Of a stretch of 64,000 nt of DNA, positions 19,145 to 28,202 are shown piece after piece. Source of the DNA: Hohaiivirga sp031546825. Lineage in GTDB: Bacteria > Pseudomonadota > Alphaproteobacteria > Rhizobiales > Beijerinckiaceae. The first letter of the stretch is position 1. The number at the start of each line of letters is the position of its first letter. A model generated the notes under the pieces. The model saw nothing but the letters and a program-made list of their open reading frames with translations. It searched no databases and was not told where the DNA came from. A program made the position numbers and the translations under genes. Location: assembly GCA_031546825.1 (NCBI GenBank), contig JAVBJU010000023.1, positions 1-64,000 of the forward strand. The letters are read 5' to 3'.

Positions 19145-20578
19145 TTATAATATTCCCGCAAGTGTTTTCCGCATGCCTTGTTCCTCTATGGCTCGCAGAT
19201 TACGAGAAACCTCAGCCGCCAAACCCGGTACGTCGTTCAGATCCTGCTTCCACAGTGTGGCATTGGCGAGCCAGCGGCTGACCATGTCATCCCGGCTGAG
19301 CTCGCCGCTGTCGCAAGCTTTCCAGGATGCAGCAAACCAATCGAGAATGGCCTGGTCGTCCTGCAAGGCCACGAGGTCCCCTTTGTAGAGGCGCATGGTT
19401 GCGGCGAGAGACAACACCAGACGTTGCGGCAACTTGCCGGTCTGCTCATGGTAGCGCAGGAATTGCGGCATGATGCGCGCAGCAAACTTGCTCCACGAAT
19501 TGAGGGCAATCGACGCCATCAGGTGATGGATATAGGGGTTCTTGAAGCGGCGCAGCACGTCTTCCTTGAACGGGTCAAGCTCGGAACGCGGCAGCGGCAG
19601 GGCGGGAATGATTTCCTTATCGAGGGTTTCGAGCAGGAACCGACCGGTGTCCTTGTCTTCAACCGCCTCACGCACCGCTTCCAGCCCGCATTGCAGGGCG
19701 ACCGGCACTAACGCGGTATGGCCGCCATTGAGCACGCCGACCTTGCGCTGCTTATAGGGGGTGATGTCGTCCACAATCTGGATGTTGAGATCGGCATCTT
19801 TCAATTTCAATTCATCGGCAAGCCATTTCGGCCCCTGGATGACGAACAGATAGAAATACTCGGCGGTCACCAGGAACTGGTCTTCATAGCCAAGCTCCGT
19901 GGAAATCTCGGCCATTTCGTCTTTCGGGTAGCCGGTGACGATGCGGTCCACCAGTGTTGAGCAGAAGGTGCAAGCCTCGGCAAGCCACGCCTTGAAGCCA
20001 TCTTCGAGCTGCCACAGCGTGACATAATGCGCGACCGCCGCCTTCAGCACATCGCCGTTATAATCCAGCAATTCGCATGGCATCAGCACAAGACCCTTGG
20101 TCTTATCGCCGTTGAAATGCTTGTAGCGCTCATGGAGAAGCCGGGTCAGCTTGGCCGGATAGGTCGCAGGCGGTGCATCACCATAGCGGTCGGTATCATT
20201 GGTGGCGATACCAGCCTCAGTGGTGTTGGAAACGACAAACCGCAGGCTCGGATTGCGGGCTTCAGCGAGATAGGCGTCGAATGCGTGGTAGATATCAATC
20301 TCGTTCCGCACACAGGTGATCTTGCGGTATTCCTTGACCGGCTTACCCCCAGCATCCAGCCCGCGCATCAATGTGGTGTAGAGGCCGCCCTGGGCATCAA
20401 GCAGCGGGAAGCCATCACGGGCGATGGGGCGCACGATGACCACACCGGCATCAAGACCGACCCGCTCATTGAGCAGGTCAATCTGCCAGTCAAAAAAAGC
20501 ACGCAGAAAGTTTCCCTCGCCGAACTGCAGGATCTTGATCGGCAGGTTGAAAGGCTTTTGACGATTAAGTTTGAGCAT
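19145..20578 (-). CDS. uxaB: Tagaturonate reductase (altronate oxidoreductase) UxaB
   Basis: NAD-dependent reduction of tagaturonate to altronate, the second step of galacturonate breakdown. The 477-residue protein matches the mannitol dehydrogenase superfamily with the UxaB N-terminus LQFGEGNFLRAFFDWQIDLL, a Rossmann region, RKVGVLNGGHTALVP, and the helical C-terminal domain (LPRSELDPFKEDVLRRFKNP-type stretch). I place the start at the ATG giving MLKLNRQ, which aligns with E. coli UxaB; a GTG 12 bases upstream (20590) overlaps the uxaA stop as GTGA and is also possible. Cotranscribed with uxaA. Confidence 0.94.
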   Translation of the reverse strand: MLKLNRQKPFNLPIKILQFGEGNFLRAFFDWQIDLLNERVGLDAGVVIVRPIARDGFPLLDAQGGLYTTLMRGLDAGGKPVKEYRKITCVRNEIDIYHAFDAYLAEARNPSLRFVVSNTTEAGIATNDTDRYGDAPPATYPAKLTRLLHERYKHFNGDKTKGLVLMPCELLDYNGDVLKAAVAHYVTLWQLEDGFKAWLAEACTFCSTLVDRIVTGYPKDEMAEISTELGYEDQFLVTAEYFYLFVIQGPKWLADELKLKDADLNIQIVDDITPYKQRKVGVLNGGHTALVPVALQCGLEAVREAVEDKDTGRFLLETLDKEIIPALPLPRSELDPFKEDVLRRFKNPYIHHLMASIALNSWSKFAARIMPQFLRYHEQTGKLPQRLVLSLAATMRLYKGDLVALQDDQAILDWFAASWKACDSGELSRDDMVSRWLANATLWKQDLNDVPGLAAEVSRNLRAIEEQGMRKTLAGIL

Positions 20579-20586
20579 TTGCGGTC

Positions 20587-22191
20587 TCACAGGGAAGTAT
20601 CACGCTTCCAGAACTGGAAGTCGTATTGATGAAGACGGTCGGCCTTGGCCTCATGGGTGCCGCTCGCGGTGGCGACAACGAGATCGAGCATGTCGTCGGC
20701 CACCTTTTCAAGCGGCGTGCCCGCAATGACCGGGCCACAATCGAAGTCGATCATGTCTTTGAGGCGTTCGGCCATGGGCGTGTTGGTGGCGATTTTCAAA
20801 ACCGGCACAATCGGGTTGCCGGTTGGCGTGCCAAGGCCGGTTGAAAACAGCACCACATTGGCGCCCGCCGCAACCATGCCCGACACCGCCTCCACATCGC
20901 CGCCGGGCGTACACAGGAGCGCAAGACCGGGCTTGTCGACCTGTTCGCCATAATCAAGCACCGAAACCACCGGCGACGTGCCGCCTTTTTTGGCCGCGCC
21001 CGCCGACTTGATGGCATCGGTGATGAGGCCATCGCGGATGTTGCCGGGGCTCGGGTTGTCGGAAAAGCTTGACCCCGTCGCAATCACTTTCGCTTCAAAA
21101 TCGCGCATCATCTTGAGGAAATGCCGTCCGTCCTCGGGCACCACACAGCGCTCGATCAAATTGGCTTCGACACCGCACAATTCCGGGAATTCGGCCAGGA
21201 TCGACGCGCCCCCGAGCGCCACCACCTTGTCGGACAAAACACCCATCGCCGGATTAGCAGTAATGCCGGAGAACCCATCGGAGCCGCCGCATTTGACGCC
21301 AACCTTGAGTTCCGACAGCGGCACCGGAGTGCGGGTCACTTTATTGGCTTCCTTCAGCCCTTCGAGCGTGTCGCGAATGGCGGTTTTCATCATCGCCTCT
21401 TCGCTGTCCCATTGCTGCTGCTCGTAGATGAAACAGGGCTTTTTGAAGTTCGGGTTCTGCGCCTTCAGCGCCTCCTCAAACATCGGGATTTGCGCGTTTT
21501 GGCAGCCGAGGCTGAACACGGTGATGCCCGCGACATTGGGGTGGTCGGCATAGGTCGCCAGAATGCGGCACAACGACCGCGCGTCACCTCTCGTGCCGCC
21601 GCACCCACCCACATGGGTGATGACACGGACACCATCGACATTGGCGAACGGGCGATGCTGGTTGGAGGGCGTCGCGCCCATCGCGTCGCCGAGCAGCGAA
21701 AGGGTGTGGGCCGTCAGATCATCGGCGGCGTAACCCAGCGGCTTTTCAAGCGCATCACGCAGGGCCGTAACATTGCGGTTTTCGCAGAACACCAGCGGGA
21801 AGATCAGCCAGTAATTGGCAGTGCCGACGCGGCCATCCTCACGGACATAACCCATGAACGTGCGCTGCTGCCAGCCCTTCACATCGGGGGGCGTCCACGC
21901 ATAGGGCGCTTTTTTGGCGTCCACATCAACTTCCGCGGTGTAATGGACAATGTTTTCGGTGGTAATGACTTCGCCGCGCCGGATCGGCTTGACCGCCTTG
22001 CCAACCGGCACGCCATAGAGCCGCAGGATGCCACCGACGGCAACATCCTCGGTGGCAAATTTGTGTTTGGTTGCAACGGGGGTTGCCAATGTGACCTGGT
22101 CCCCTTCCCATGTCACAACGGCCCCGGCGGCGAGGTCAGTCAGCGCCACCAGCATGTTATCGTCGGGGTGAATTTTCAAAATATTCTGCAT
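20587..22191 (-). CDS. uxaA: Altronate dehydratase UxaA
   Basis: Dehydrates altronate to 2-keto-3-deoxygluconate, normally with iron. The 534 residues contain an N-terminal SAF domain (about 1-100; the substrate-entry cap) and the large C-terminal dehydratase domain with GYVREDGRVGTANYW, THVGGCGGTRGDA, KVGVKCGGSDGFSGITANPA and the conserved cysteines typical of the UxaA/GarD family. The start has little Shine-Dalgarno complementarity. A terminator lies upstream, after uxaC, so uxaA-uxaB may rely on read-through or a separate promoter. Confidence 0.95.
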   Translation of the reverse strand: MQNILKIHPDDNMLVALTDLAAGAVVTWEGDQVTLATPVATKHKFATEDVAVGGILRLYGVPVGKAVKPIRRGEVITTENIVHYTAEVDVDAKKAPYAWTPPDVKGWQQRTFMGYVREDGRVGTANYWLIFPLVFCENRNVTALRDALEKPLGYAADDLTAHTLSLLGDAMGATPSNQHRPFANVDGVRVITHVGGCGGTRGDARSLCRILATYADHPNVAGITVFSLGCQNAQIPMFEEALKAQNPNFKKPCFIYEQQQWDSEEAMMKTAIRDTLEGLKEANKVTRTPVPLSELKVGVKCGGSDGFSGITANPAMGVLSDKVVALGGASILAEFPELCGVEANLIERCVVPEDGRHFLKMMRDFEAKVIATGSSFSDNPSPGNIRDGLITDAIKSAGAAKKGGTSPVVSVLDYGEQVDKPGLALLCTPGGDVEAVSGMVAAGANVVLFSTGLGTPTGNPIVPVLKIATNTPMAERLKDMIDFDCGPVIAGTPLEKVADDMLDLVVATASGTHEAKADRLHQYDFQFWKRDTSL

Positions 22192-22213
22192 GGTTAAATA
22201 ATCAGCTACCCAT

Positions 22214-22250
22214 TAAAAAATGCCCGCCACCTCATGGGAGGCGCGGGCAT
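22214..22250 (-). terminator. Terminator between uxaC and uxaA
   Basis: On the minus strand ATGCCCGC pairs with GCGGGCAT (with an inner CCTC/GAGG pairing) and is followed by six T. It is only a few bases after the uxaC stop and looks fully functional, so part of the transcription from uxaC should stop here. Confidence 0.8.
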
Positions 22251-22254
22251 ATAA

Positions 22255-23649
22255 TTACATTCCGAAATAGTTTTTGGCGTTTTGGTACGAGACGCCGCGA
22301 ATGATGGTTGCGAGTGCCTCTGGGTCATTGGGATACTCGCCCTCCTCCACCCATTCGCCGAGCAAGCGGCAGAGCAGGCGGCGGAAGTAATCATGCCGCG
22401 GATAAGAGGCGAAGGAGCGGGAATCGGTCAACATGCCGACGAAGGTTCCGATCAGGCCATTGTTGCACAGATCCCGCATTTGCTGGAGGTTGCCATCCTT
22501 GTGGTCCATGAACCACCAGGCCGGGCCGAACTGGATTTTCCCCGGCGTCTTGCCGTCCTGGAAACATCCGGCCAGCGTGATGAGATTGTCGTTGAGCTTG
22601 CCATTGAGCGGAAACAGCATGGTCTTCGGCAGCTTCTCATCCTTGTCGAGGAAATCGAGCAGGAAGGCGATACCGCGACTGCACGACATATCAGCGACAC
22701 AATCATACCCGGTGTCCGGCCCGAGGGTCGCCAACATACGGCTGTTATTGTTACGCTGCGCGCCTATGTGCAAGCACATGACCCAACCATGGGCGGCATA
22801 GGCACGCCCAAGCTCGGTGAGCATGGCGAGGTGGTATTGCCCCTGCTCAGCATCATCGAGCATCCCACCGGAGAGACGCTTTTTGAACATCGCTTCCAGC
22901 GCCTGCGCAGTCGGCAATGCGGCGGGCAGGGCAACATCAACCGCGTGGTCGGAAACGCGCGCGCCCCGCTCATGGAAGAACGCAACCCGCTTCACCAGCG
23001 CTTCCATCATCGTGGCAAAAGAGGTGACGGCTACACCCGAAACCGCGCCAAGCTTCTCGAGATATTCTGGGAAGCCCGCCTGATTGATACGCATTGCCTT
23101 ATCGGGGCGATAATTGGGCAGAACGCGGGTTTTGAGAGCGGTCTTCGCGATTTCGGCGTGCTGAGCCAGATCGTCGGCCGGATCGTCGGTGGTGCAGGCC
23201 ACTTCAACCTTGGCGTCCGTCAGGAACGACCAGGTGTCCATGCCCGCGAGCTTGGCGTTGGCCTGCTCCCAGATCGTACCCGCTGTTTTGGCGTTGATCT
23301 CGATCTCCATGCCGAACAGGCGGCGCAGTTCGAGATGGCTGAAATGGTTGACCGGGTTCCCGGCAGCCAAAGGCAGAATGCGACAGAAGGCTTCGAACTT
23401 TTCGCGGTCTGAGCGGCTTCCGGTGATGAAGTCTTCACCCACGCCCGCTGCGCGCATCAGCCGCCATTTATAATGGTCGCCGCTGAGCCACAATTCGGTG
23501 ATGTTTGCAAAGCGCTTGCGCGCAAGAATCTCGCTCTGCTGAAGATGGGAGTGATAATCAATGATCGGCTGCGCTGCGGCATGTTCGACATAAAGAGCGC
23601 GCGCCGTCGGCGTGCTCAACAGAAAATCCTTGTCCATGAATTTTTTCAT
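22255..23649 (-). CDS. uxaC: Uronate isomerase UxaC (glucuronate/galacturonate isomerase)
   Basis: First step of hexuronate catabolism: galacturonate to tagaturonate and glucuronate to fructuronate. The 464-residue protein is an amidohydrolase-fold enzyme with the metal/active-site motif YHSHLQ near residue 33, ELWLSGDHYKWRLMRAAG, VACTTDDPADDL, LHIGAQRNNN, MLTDSRSF and HDYFRRLLC. The ATG at 23649 is preceded by AAGGAG at about 9 nt; a TTG two codons earlier is less likely. A candidate promoter and palindromes lie in the 415-bp region upstream. Confidence 0.96.
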   Translation of the reverse strand: MKKFMDKDFLLSTPTARALYVEHAAAQPIIDYHSHLQQSEILARKRFANITELWLSGDHYKWRLMRAAGVGEDFITGSRSDREKFEAFCRILPLAAGNPVNHFSHLELRRLFGMEIEINAKTAGTIWEQANAKLAGMDTWSFLTDAKVEVACTTDDPADDLAQHAEIAKTALKTRVLPNYRPDKAMRINQAGFPEYLEKLGAVSGVAVTSFATMMEALVKRVAFFHERGARVSDHAVDVALPAALPTAQALEAMFKKRLSGGMLDDAEQGQYHLAMLTELGRAYAAHGWVMCLHIGAQRNNNSRMLATLGPDTGYDCVADMSCSRGIAFLLDFLDKDEKLPKTMLFPLNGKLNDNLITLAGCFQDGKTPGKIQFGPAWWFMDHKDGNLQQMRDLCNNGLIGTFVGMLTDSRSFASYPRHDYFRRLLCRLLGEWVEEGEYPNDPEALATIIRGVSYQNAKNYFGM

Positions 23650-23713
23650 GACCAAACTTCTCCTTAAAACCGAACGCAGCGCTCTAAAATCAAGCCGGAC
23701 TGCCGTCCTCGCA

Positions 23714-23739
23714 GTAATATATTACGGCGATGATATATC
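23714..23739. promoter_or_regulatory. Paired AT-rich palindromes in the uxaC leader
   Basis: GTAATATATTAC (23714-23725, perfect 12-bp palindrome) and GATATATC (23732-23739) lie side by side downstream of the candidate uxaC promoter. A similar pair occurs upstream of the ExuT-like gene at 50356-50385, which suggests a shared operator, possibly of the GntR regulator. Confidence 0.45.
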
Positions 23740-23787
23740 TGGTTTCCTCCGACCACGCAATGCAGCGCTATCAACAATTCGCCTGAG

Positions 23788-23816
23788 GTATAAAAAATAT
23801 ATCAATTTGCGGGCAA
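23788..23816 (-). promoter_or_regulatory. Candidate sigma-70-type promoter of uxaC
   Basis: On the minus strand TTGCCC (23811-23816) and TTATAC (23788-23793) are separated by exactly 17 bases. It would give a leader of about 130 nt that includes the palindromes at 23714-23739. Confidence 0.45.
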
Positions 23817-24064
23817 GGAGAAAAGCGGTTGGCAATGCTGGGGTTTTCTCCGCGCCATGCCAAAACCGCGCATGAAAATGCGTGTGGCACCCGCCCACCA
23901 GCGGGCGTTGTGACAAAATGTCATTGGGACATTCGCTTCCTACGGCATGAATGGGCGGCGTCTGTGCTTGAAATGGCGTTTCGCGCCCCTCTAGAGCGCT
24001 CTAATTTTCTTTATTTCATCGCATTTTTTGACGTTAGCCGATGGCAACTTAAACGAAAAATGCC

Positions 24065-27022
24065 CTAATGCGCCTCGTCCCAGTTCTGTGCCGCGCGGGC
24101 TTCGACAATCAGCGGCACTTTGAGTTCAACCGCAGGCAAGGATGCCTGCTCCATCACGTTGCGCACCACCGGCAGCGTCGCCTCGATCTCGGCATCGGCC
24201 ACTTCGAACACCAGTTCGTCGTGAACCTGCAACAGCATCCGCGCCGACAGGTTCGCCTGCGCCAGCGCTTCATCCATGCGCGTCATGGCGCGGCGGATGA
24301 TATCGGCGGCGGTGCCCTGGATCGGCGCATTGATGGCCTGCCGCTCAACGGCGGCGCGCTCGGCGGGCTTCAGCGCGGCAATCTGCGGGAAGTGGCAGAT
24401 GCGCCCGAACAGGGTGGTGACATAACCCTTCTCATGGACGCTTTTCTTAGTGTCCTCGATATAATCACGGATGCCGGGGAAGCGTTCGAAATACTGCTTG
24501 ATAAAGGTGGAAGCCTCGCCATTGGAGATGCCGAGGCGCTGGGCGAGCCCGAAGGCCGAGATGCCGTAGATGATGCCGAAATTGATGGTTTTTGCCCGCC
24601 GTCTCAGGTCGGAATTCACATCCGCAACCGGTACACCAAACATGGCGGACGCGGTGGCGGCATGAATATCGACGCCATCAGCGAAAGTCTGCCGCAACTG
24701 CGGAATATCGGCCATATGCGCCAGCACGCGCAACTCGATCTGGCTATAGTCGGCTGAAACGATCTTATGGCCGGGCGCGGCAATGAAGGCGGAGCGGATT
24801 TTGCGGCCCGCCTCGCTGCGGATCGGGATGTTCTGCAAATTCGGTTCCGATGACGCAAGGCGACCTGTCGTGGTCGATGCCATCGAGAAACTGGTGTGGA
24901 CCCGACCCGTTACCGGATCAACGTAATCGGGCAGCGCATCAGTGTAGGTCGATTTGAGCTTGGCAAGCTGGCGCCAGTCGAGAATCTTGCGGGGCAATTC
25001 ATGGCCATTCGCCGCCAGTTCTTCCAGCAATGCGGCGGACGTACCCCATTGGCCGCTGGCGGTTTTCTTGGCCCCGGGCAAACCGAGTTTGCCAAACAAT
25101 ATATCGCCAATCTGCTTGGGCGAAGACACCATAAAGGTCTCACCCGCAAGTGCGTGAATCTCGCTCTCAAGCCGCGCCATGGCCTGGGCAAACTCGCCAC
25201 TGAGGCCAGAGAGAATCCCCTTGTCGATGCAGATGCCACGCATTTCGATGCGGGCGATAACTTCAGCAAGCGGACGCTCCAGTGTCTCGTAAACCGTGGT
25301 GAGCCGTTCCGCCGCCAGCCGGGGCTTGAGCACCCGATGCAGACGTAACGTCACATCCGCGTCTTCCGCACCGTAGGCGGTGGCCTTGTCGATGGATACG
25401 CGGTCGAAGCCCAGGGCGTTTTTGCCGGTGCCCGCCACTTCGGAATAGGGGATCGGCGCATGATTGAGATGGCGCTTCGATAATTCATCCATGCCATGCG
25501 AGCCACGCCCCGCGTCGAGCACATAGGACATCAGCATGGTGTCATCGACCGGAGATATGGCGACGCCGTGGCGCTTCATCACCACCCAGTCGTATTTGAT
25601 GTTCTGGCCGATTTTGAGCACGCTTTGGTCCTCAAGGAGCGGCTTGAGCAGCGCCACTGCCTCGCGCACCGGAAGCTGACCCGCCGTCAGCCCGCCGCCG
25701 AACAAATCGACATCCTGCGAGCGGTGTTGCAACGGCACATAACAGGCACGCCCCGGCGCCGTGGCCAACGAGAAGCCAACAAGCTCCGCCCGCATCGGGT
25801 CAAGGCCAGTGGTTTCGGTATCGAAGGCGACGATGCCGATATTTTGCGCCTCGGCCACCCAGGCCTGCAAGCGGTCAGCGGTCTGAACGGTTTCATAGGC
25901 GGCATGGTCAAACGGTACAGCGCGGACCGCCTCGGCTTCGGCATGGGCAACAGCTGCAGCACCGGACGCGGCCACCGACGGGCGCGGGGAAGCGGAGACG
26001 GCGGAGAGCGATGGCGCAAAGAGGTCCACCGCAGTGCTGCCAGTTTTGCCTGCAGCCTCCCAAACGATACCCTCGCCTCCTGGCACAAAGCGCGGGTCTG
26101 GCTCAACAGCCTCGACATCCACCTCAAATTCGGCGGCGGCGCGGCGGGTGATCGTGGTCATATCGAGCGCCTTGAGGAAGGCGATGAGGCGGCGCGGATC
26201 GGGCAAATCGACAATGAGATCGTCCAACGGCACCTCAAGCGGCACATCTTGCTTCAGCGTCACCAGTTGTTTCGAAATGCGCGCCTGTTCGGCGAATTCA
26301 ATCAACGCTTCGCGCCGTTTCGGCTGCTTGATGGCGGCGGCGTTGGCCAGAAGATTTTCCAGGCTGCCATATTCGAGAATGAGCTGCGCCGCAGTCTTGA
26401 TACCGATGCCGGGCACGCCGGGCACGTTATCGGTGGCATCACCGGCCAGCGCCTGCACGTCGATCACCTTATCGGGTGTCACACCGAATTTCTCGATAAC
26501 CTCAGGCTCCTCGATGCGCTTGTCTTTCATCGAATCAAACATCGACACGCCGGGGCGCACGAGTTGCATCAAATCCTTGTCCGACGCGACGATGATCACA
26601 TCGGCCCCGCGTTCCTGCGCCTGGCGCGCATAGGTTGCGATGAGGTCATCGGCCTCATAGCCATCCTGCACGAGGCAGGGCAGATCGAAGGCGCGGGTCG
26701 CTTCACGGATCAGCCCGAATTGCGGTCGCAGATCTTCCGGCGGTTCCGGGCGGTGCGCTTTATAAGCGGCATAGATCGCGTTGCGGAAGGTCACACGCGA
26801 GGGGTCGAACACCACCGCAAGATGCGATACCCGTTCGCCCTGGATGCGATCGCGCATGAGTTTCAGCATCATGTTGCAGAACCCCGCCACAGCCCCGACC
26901 GGCAACCCGTCGGCCTTGCGCGTCAGGGGCGGCAGGGCATGATAGGCGCGGAAGATATAGGAAGAGCCATCGACCAGCACGAGATGATCGCCGGGGCCAA
27001 TGGTTTTCGGGGCTTGCGACAT
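24065..27022 (-). CDS. polA: DNA polymerase I
   Basis: Gap-filling and repair polymerase. The 985 residues divide into a 5'-3' exonuclease (about 1-300; VDGSSYIFRAYHALPP, GDATDNVPGVPGIG), a proline/alanine-rich linker, an intact-looking 3'-5' proofreading domain (about 385-570; VAFDTETTGLDPM), and the polymerase domain (about 600-985) with motif A (DYSQIELRVLAH), motif B (RRAKTINFGIIYG) and motif C (VHDELVFE). The ATG follows GAGAGG by about 8 nt. It is monocistronic as far as can be seen. Confidence 0.98.
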   Translation of the reverse strand: MSQAPKTIGPGDHLVLVDGSSYIFRAYHALPPLTRKADGLPVGAVAGFCNMMLKLMRDRIQGERVSHLAVVFDPSRVTFRNAIYAAYKAHRPEPPEDLRPQFGLIREATRAFDLPCLVQDGYEADDLIATYARQAQERGADVIIVASDKDLMQLVRPGVSMFDSMKDKRIEEPEVIEKFGVTPDKVIDVQALAGDATDNVPGVPGIGIKTAAQLILEYGSLENLLANAAAIKQPKRREALIEFAEQARISKQLVTLKQDVPLEVPLDDLIVDLPDPRRLIAFLKALDMTTITRRAAAEFEVDVEAVEPDPRFVPGGEGIVWEAAGKTGSTAVDLFAPSLSAVSASPRPSVAASGAAAVAHAEAEAVRAVPFDHAAYETVQTADRLQAWVAEAQNIGIVAFDTETTGLDPMRAELVGFSLATAPGRACYVPLQHRSQDVDLFGGGLTAGQLPVREAVALLKPLLEDQSVLKIGQNIKYDWVVMKRHGVAISPVDDTMLMSYVLDAGRGSHGMDELSKRHLNHAPIPYSEVAGTGKNALGFDRVSIDKATAYGAEDADVTLRLHRVLKPRLAAERLTTVYETLERPLAEVIARIEMRGICIDKGILSGLSGEFAQAMARLESEIHALAGETFMVSSPKQIGDILFGKLGLPGAKKTASGQWGTSAALLEELAANGHELPRKILDWRQLAKLKSTYTDALPDYVDPVTGRVHTSFSMASTTTGRLASSEPNLQNIPIRSEAGRKIRSAFIAAPGHKIVSADYSQIELRVLAHMADIPQLRQTFADGVDIHAATASAMFGVPVADVNSDLRRRAKTINFGIIYGISAFGLAQRLGISNGEASTFIKQYFERFPGIRDYIEDTKKSVHEKGYVTTLFGRICHFPQIAALKPAERAAVERQAINAPIQGTAADIIRRAMTRMDEALAQANLSARMLLQVHDELVFEVADAEIEATLPVVRNVMEQASLPAVELKVPLIVEARAAQNWDEAH

Positions 27023-27122
27023 GAATTCGCCTCTCTGCAGCGACAGCCCTCAGGGCACGCGGGTGGTCTGGAACACCCCTGCATAACCGAAGGCGGCGCG
27101 CGACGAAAGGACGGAAAATGGC

Positions 27123-27512
27123 TTATCGGTTGCGTCCGCGCAAAGCGGTGAGTATCCCGGCTTTGAGGTCGCTCTGAATAAAGGGTTTTGGCAAAATCGC
27201 GGCGGTTTCGAATTGTGCGCCCAGCGCGCCAGCGCCATAGCCGGTGGAGATGAGAAAGCTTATTCCGCGCCGCTGCAACTCCTCCGCCAAAGGATGCGCC
27301 TGCTCGCCAGCAAGGTTGAGATCAATGATGGCGAAATCAATGGGGGTGGTCGCAACGACGTCAAGGGCCTTGGCGAGACGCGCCACGCAACCGACAACCT
27401 CACAGCCAAAATCGAGGAGCATATCTTCAAAGAGAAGGGCAATGGCCGCTTCATCCTCCACCACCAGCACCCGTAGGCCGGAAAGAGTATCGCCATCGGC
27501 GGTGTCGTTCAT
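27123..27512 (-). CDS. Single-domain response regulator (receiver only)
   Basis: A 129-residue CheY-like receiver with no output domain: acidic pocket VVEDE (17-21), phosphoacceptor Asp64 in IIDLNL, the Thr/Ser position in ISTGYG, and the conserved lysine in ILPKPF. Such proteins act in phosphorelays or by protein contact. No cognate kinase is adjacent. The ATG at 27512 follows GAGGGGA by about 8 nt; the frame extends six codons upstream to a TTG. It is divergent from a small lipoprotein gene. Confidence 0.88.
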   Translation of the reverse strand: MNDTADGDTLSGLRVLVVEDEAAIALLFEDMLLDFGCEVVGCVARLAKALDVVATTPIDFAIIDLNLAGEQAHPLAEELQRRGISFLISTGYGAGALGAQFETAAILPKPFIQSDLKAGILTALRGRNR

Positions 27513-27708
27513 TGCATATTCCCCTCGCAAAATGCCTTTCCGGGATGAGCTTGAACGCCGGGCATGTCAAGCCAGACGAATTCCTCAACCGAGGCGCATG
27601 TGCTTACGCCATCTCAAAACTCACCGGTGCAGACCATTAAGCCGCACTTGCCGCACGGCACGGCGAGGAGTAATTTTTGTTATCTCGTTGTTATTCAGGG
27701 GGTCCAAA

Positions 27709-28116
27709 ATGAAATTACAAGTATTGGCTGTTGTTGTTGGTACGATGGTGCTGAGCGGATGCCAGCTCACGGATAACGTCAAACAATCCACGCAGAATAA
27801 AACGGTGGTGGCGGGCCAGCAGGTCCTGCTCAATAAAGCATATTCCATCAACCCCGACTGCACGGTACGCGGCACTCCCAATGTCACCATGGTGACACAG
27901 CCCCAGAATGGCCGGCTGGAGATCAAAGCGGGCATGGATTACCCGAATTTCCCGGCATCCAACACCCACGCGTCCTGCAACACACGCCGCGTCGCGATGA
28001 CCAAAATGACCTATATCCCAAACCCTGGCTATCAGGGCACCGACACCGCAACGTTCCGGGTCATTTTCCCGAGCGGTGCGGAACGGATCGAGCGTTACGA
28101 CATCCGCGTGCGCTGA
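27709..28116 (+). CDS. Small lipoprotein with an Ig-like fold motif
   Basis: A 135-residue predicted lipoprotein of unknown role: signal peptide with lipobox LSGC (Cys18), then a short beta-rich domain. The closing segment YIPNPGYQGTDTATFRV resembles the end of bacterial Ig-like/cadherin-like repeats found in adhesins, here as a single copy. Two further cysteines (CTVRG and ASCNT) could form a disulfide. The ATG at 27709 follows AGGGGG by about 8 nt; the frame remains open upstream but antisense to the response regulator. It is monocistronic, divergent from that regulator. Confidence 0.8.
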   Translation: MKLQVLAVVVGTMVLSGCQLTDNVKQSTQNKTVVAGQQVLLNKAYSINPDCTVRGTPNVTMVTQPQNGRLEIKAGMDYPNFPASNTHASCNTRRVAMTKMTYIPNPGYQGTDTATFRVIFPSGAERIERYDIRVR

Positions 28117-28153
28117 TCGCACCCACGGGTAACGCATAATTATGGACATCCAA

Positions 28154-28187
28154 ACCGGCTCGCGCTTACCTCAGAGCGAGAGCCGGT
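28154..28187. terminator. Hairpin between the lipoprotein gene and the aldehyde dehydrogenase gene
   Basis: ACCGGCTC pairs with GAGCCGGT, extended after one mismatch by CGCT/AGCG, with an 8-base loop. It lies between converging genes; neither side has a strong T run, so it is a moderate terminator candidate. Confidence 0.6.
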
Positions 28188-28202
28188 CACCCCGCGGGGC
28201 GC

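Larger units (their letters stand above)
23650..24064. other. Intergenic region between polA and uxaC
   Basis: No gene is supported in these 415 bases. It contains a candidate uxaC promoter, AT-rich palindromes in the presumed uxaC leader, and a perfect 12-bp palindrome TAGAGCGCTCTA (23992-24003) near the polA end; the ten bases AGCGCTCTAA recur partly at about 23680. No clear polA terminator was found. Confidence 0.5.

Noticed and set aside
25496..27151. A 551-codon + strand frame opposite polA
   Set aside because: It lies wholly antisense to polA, whose domains are all recognisable, and has no coding features of its own.
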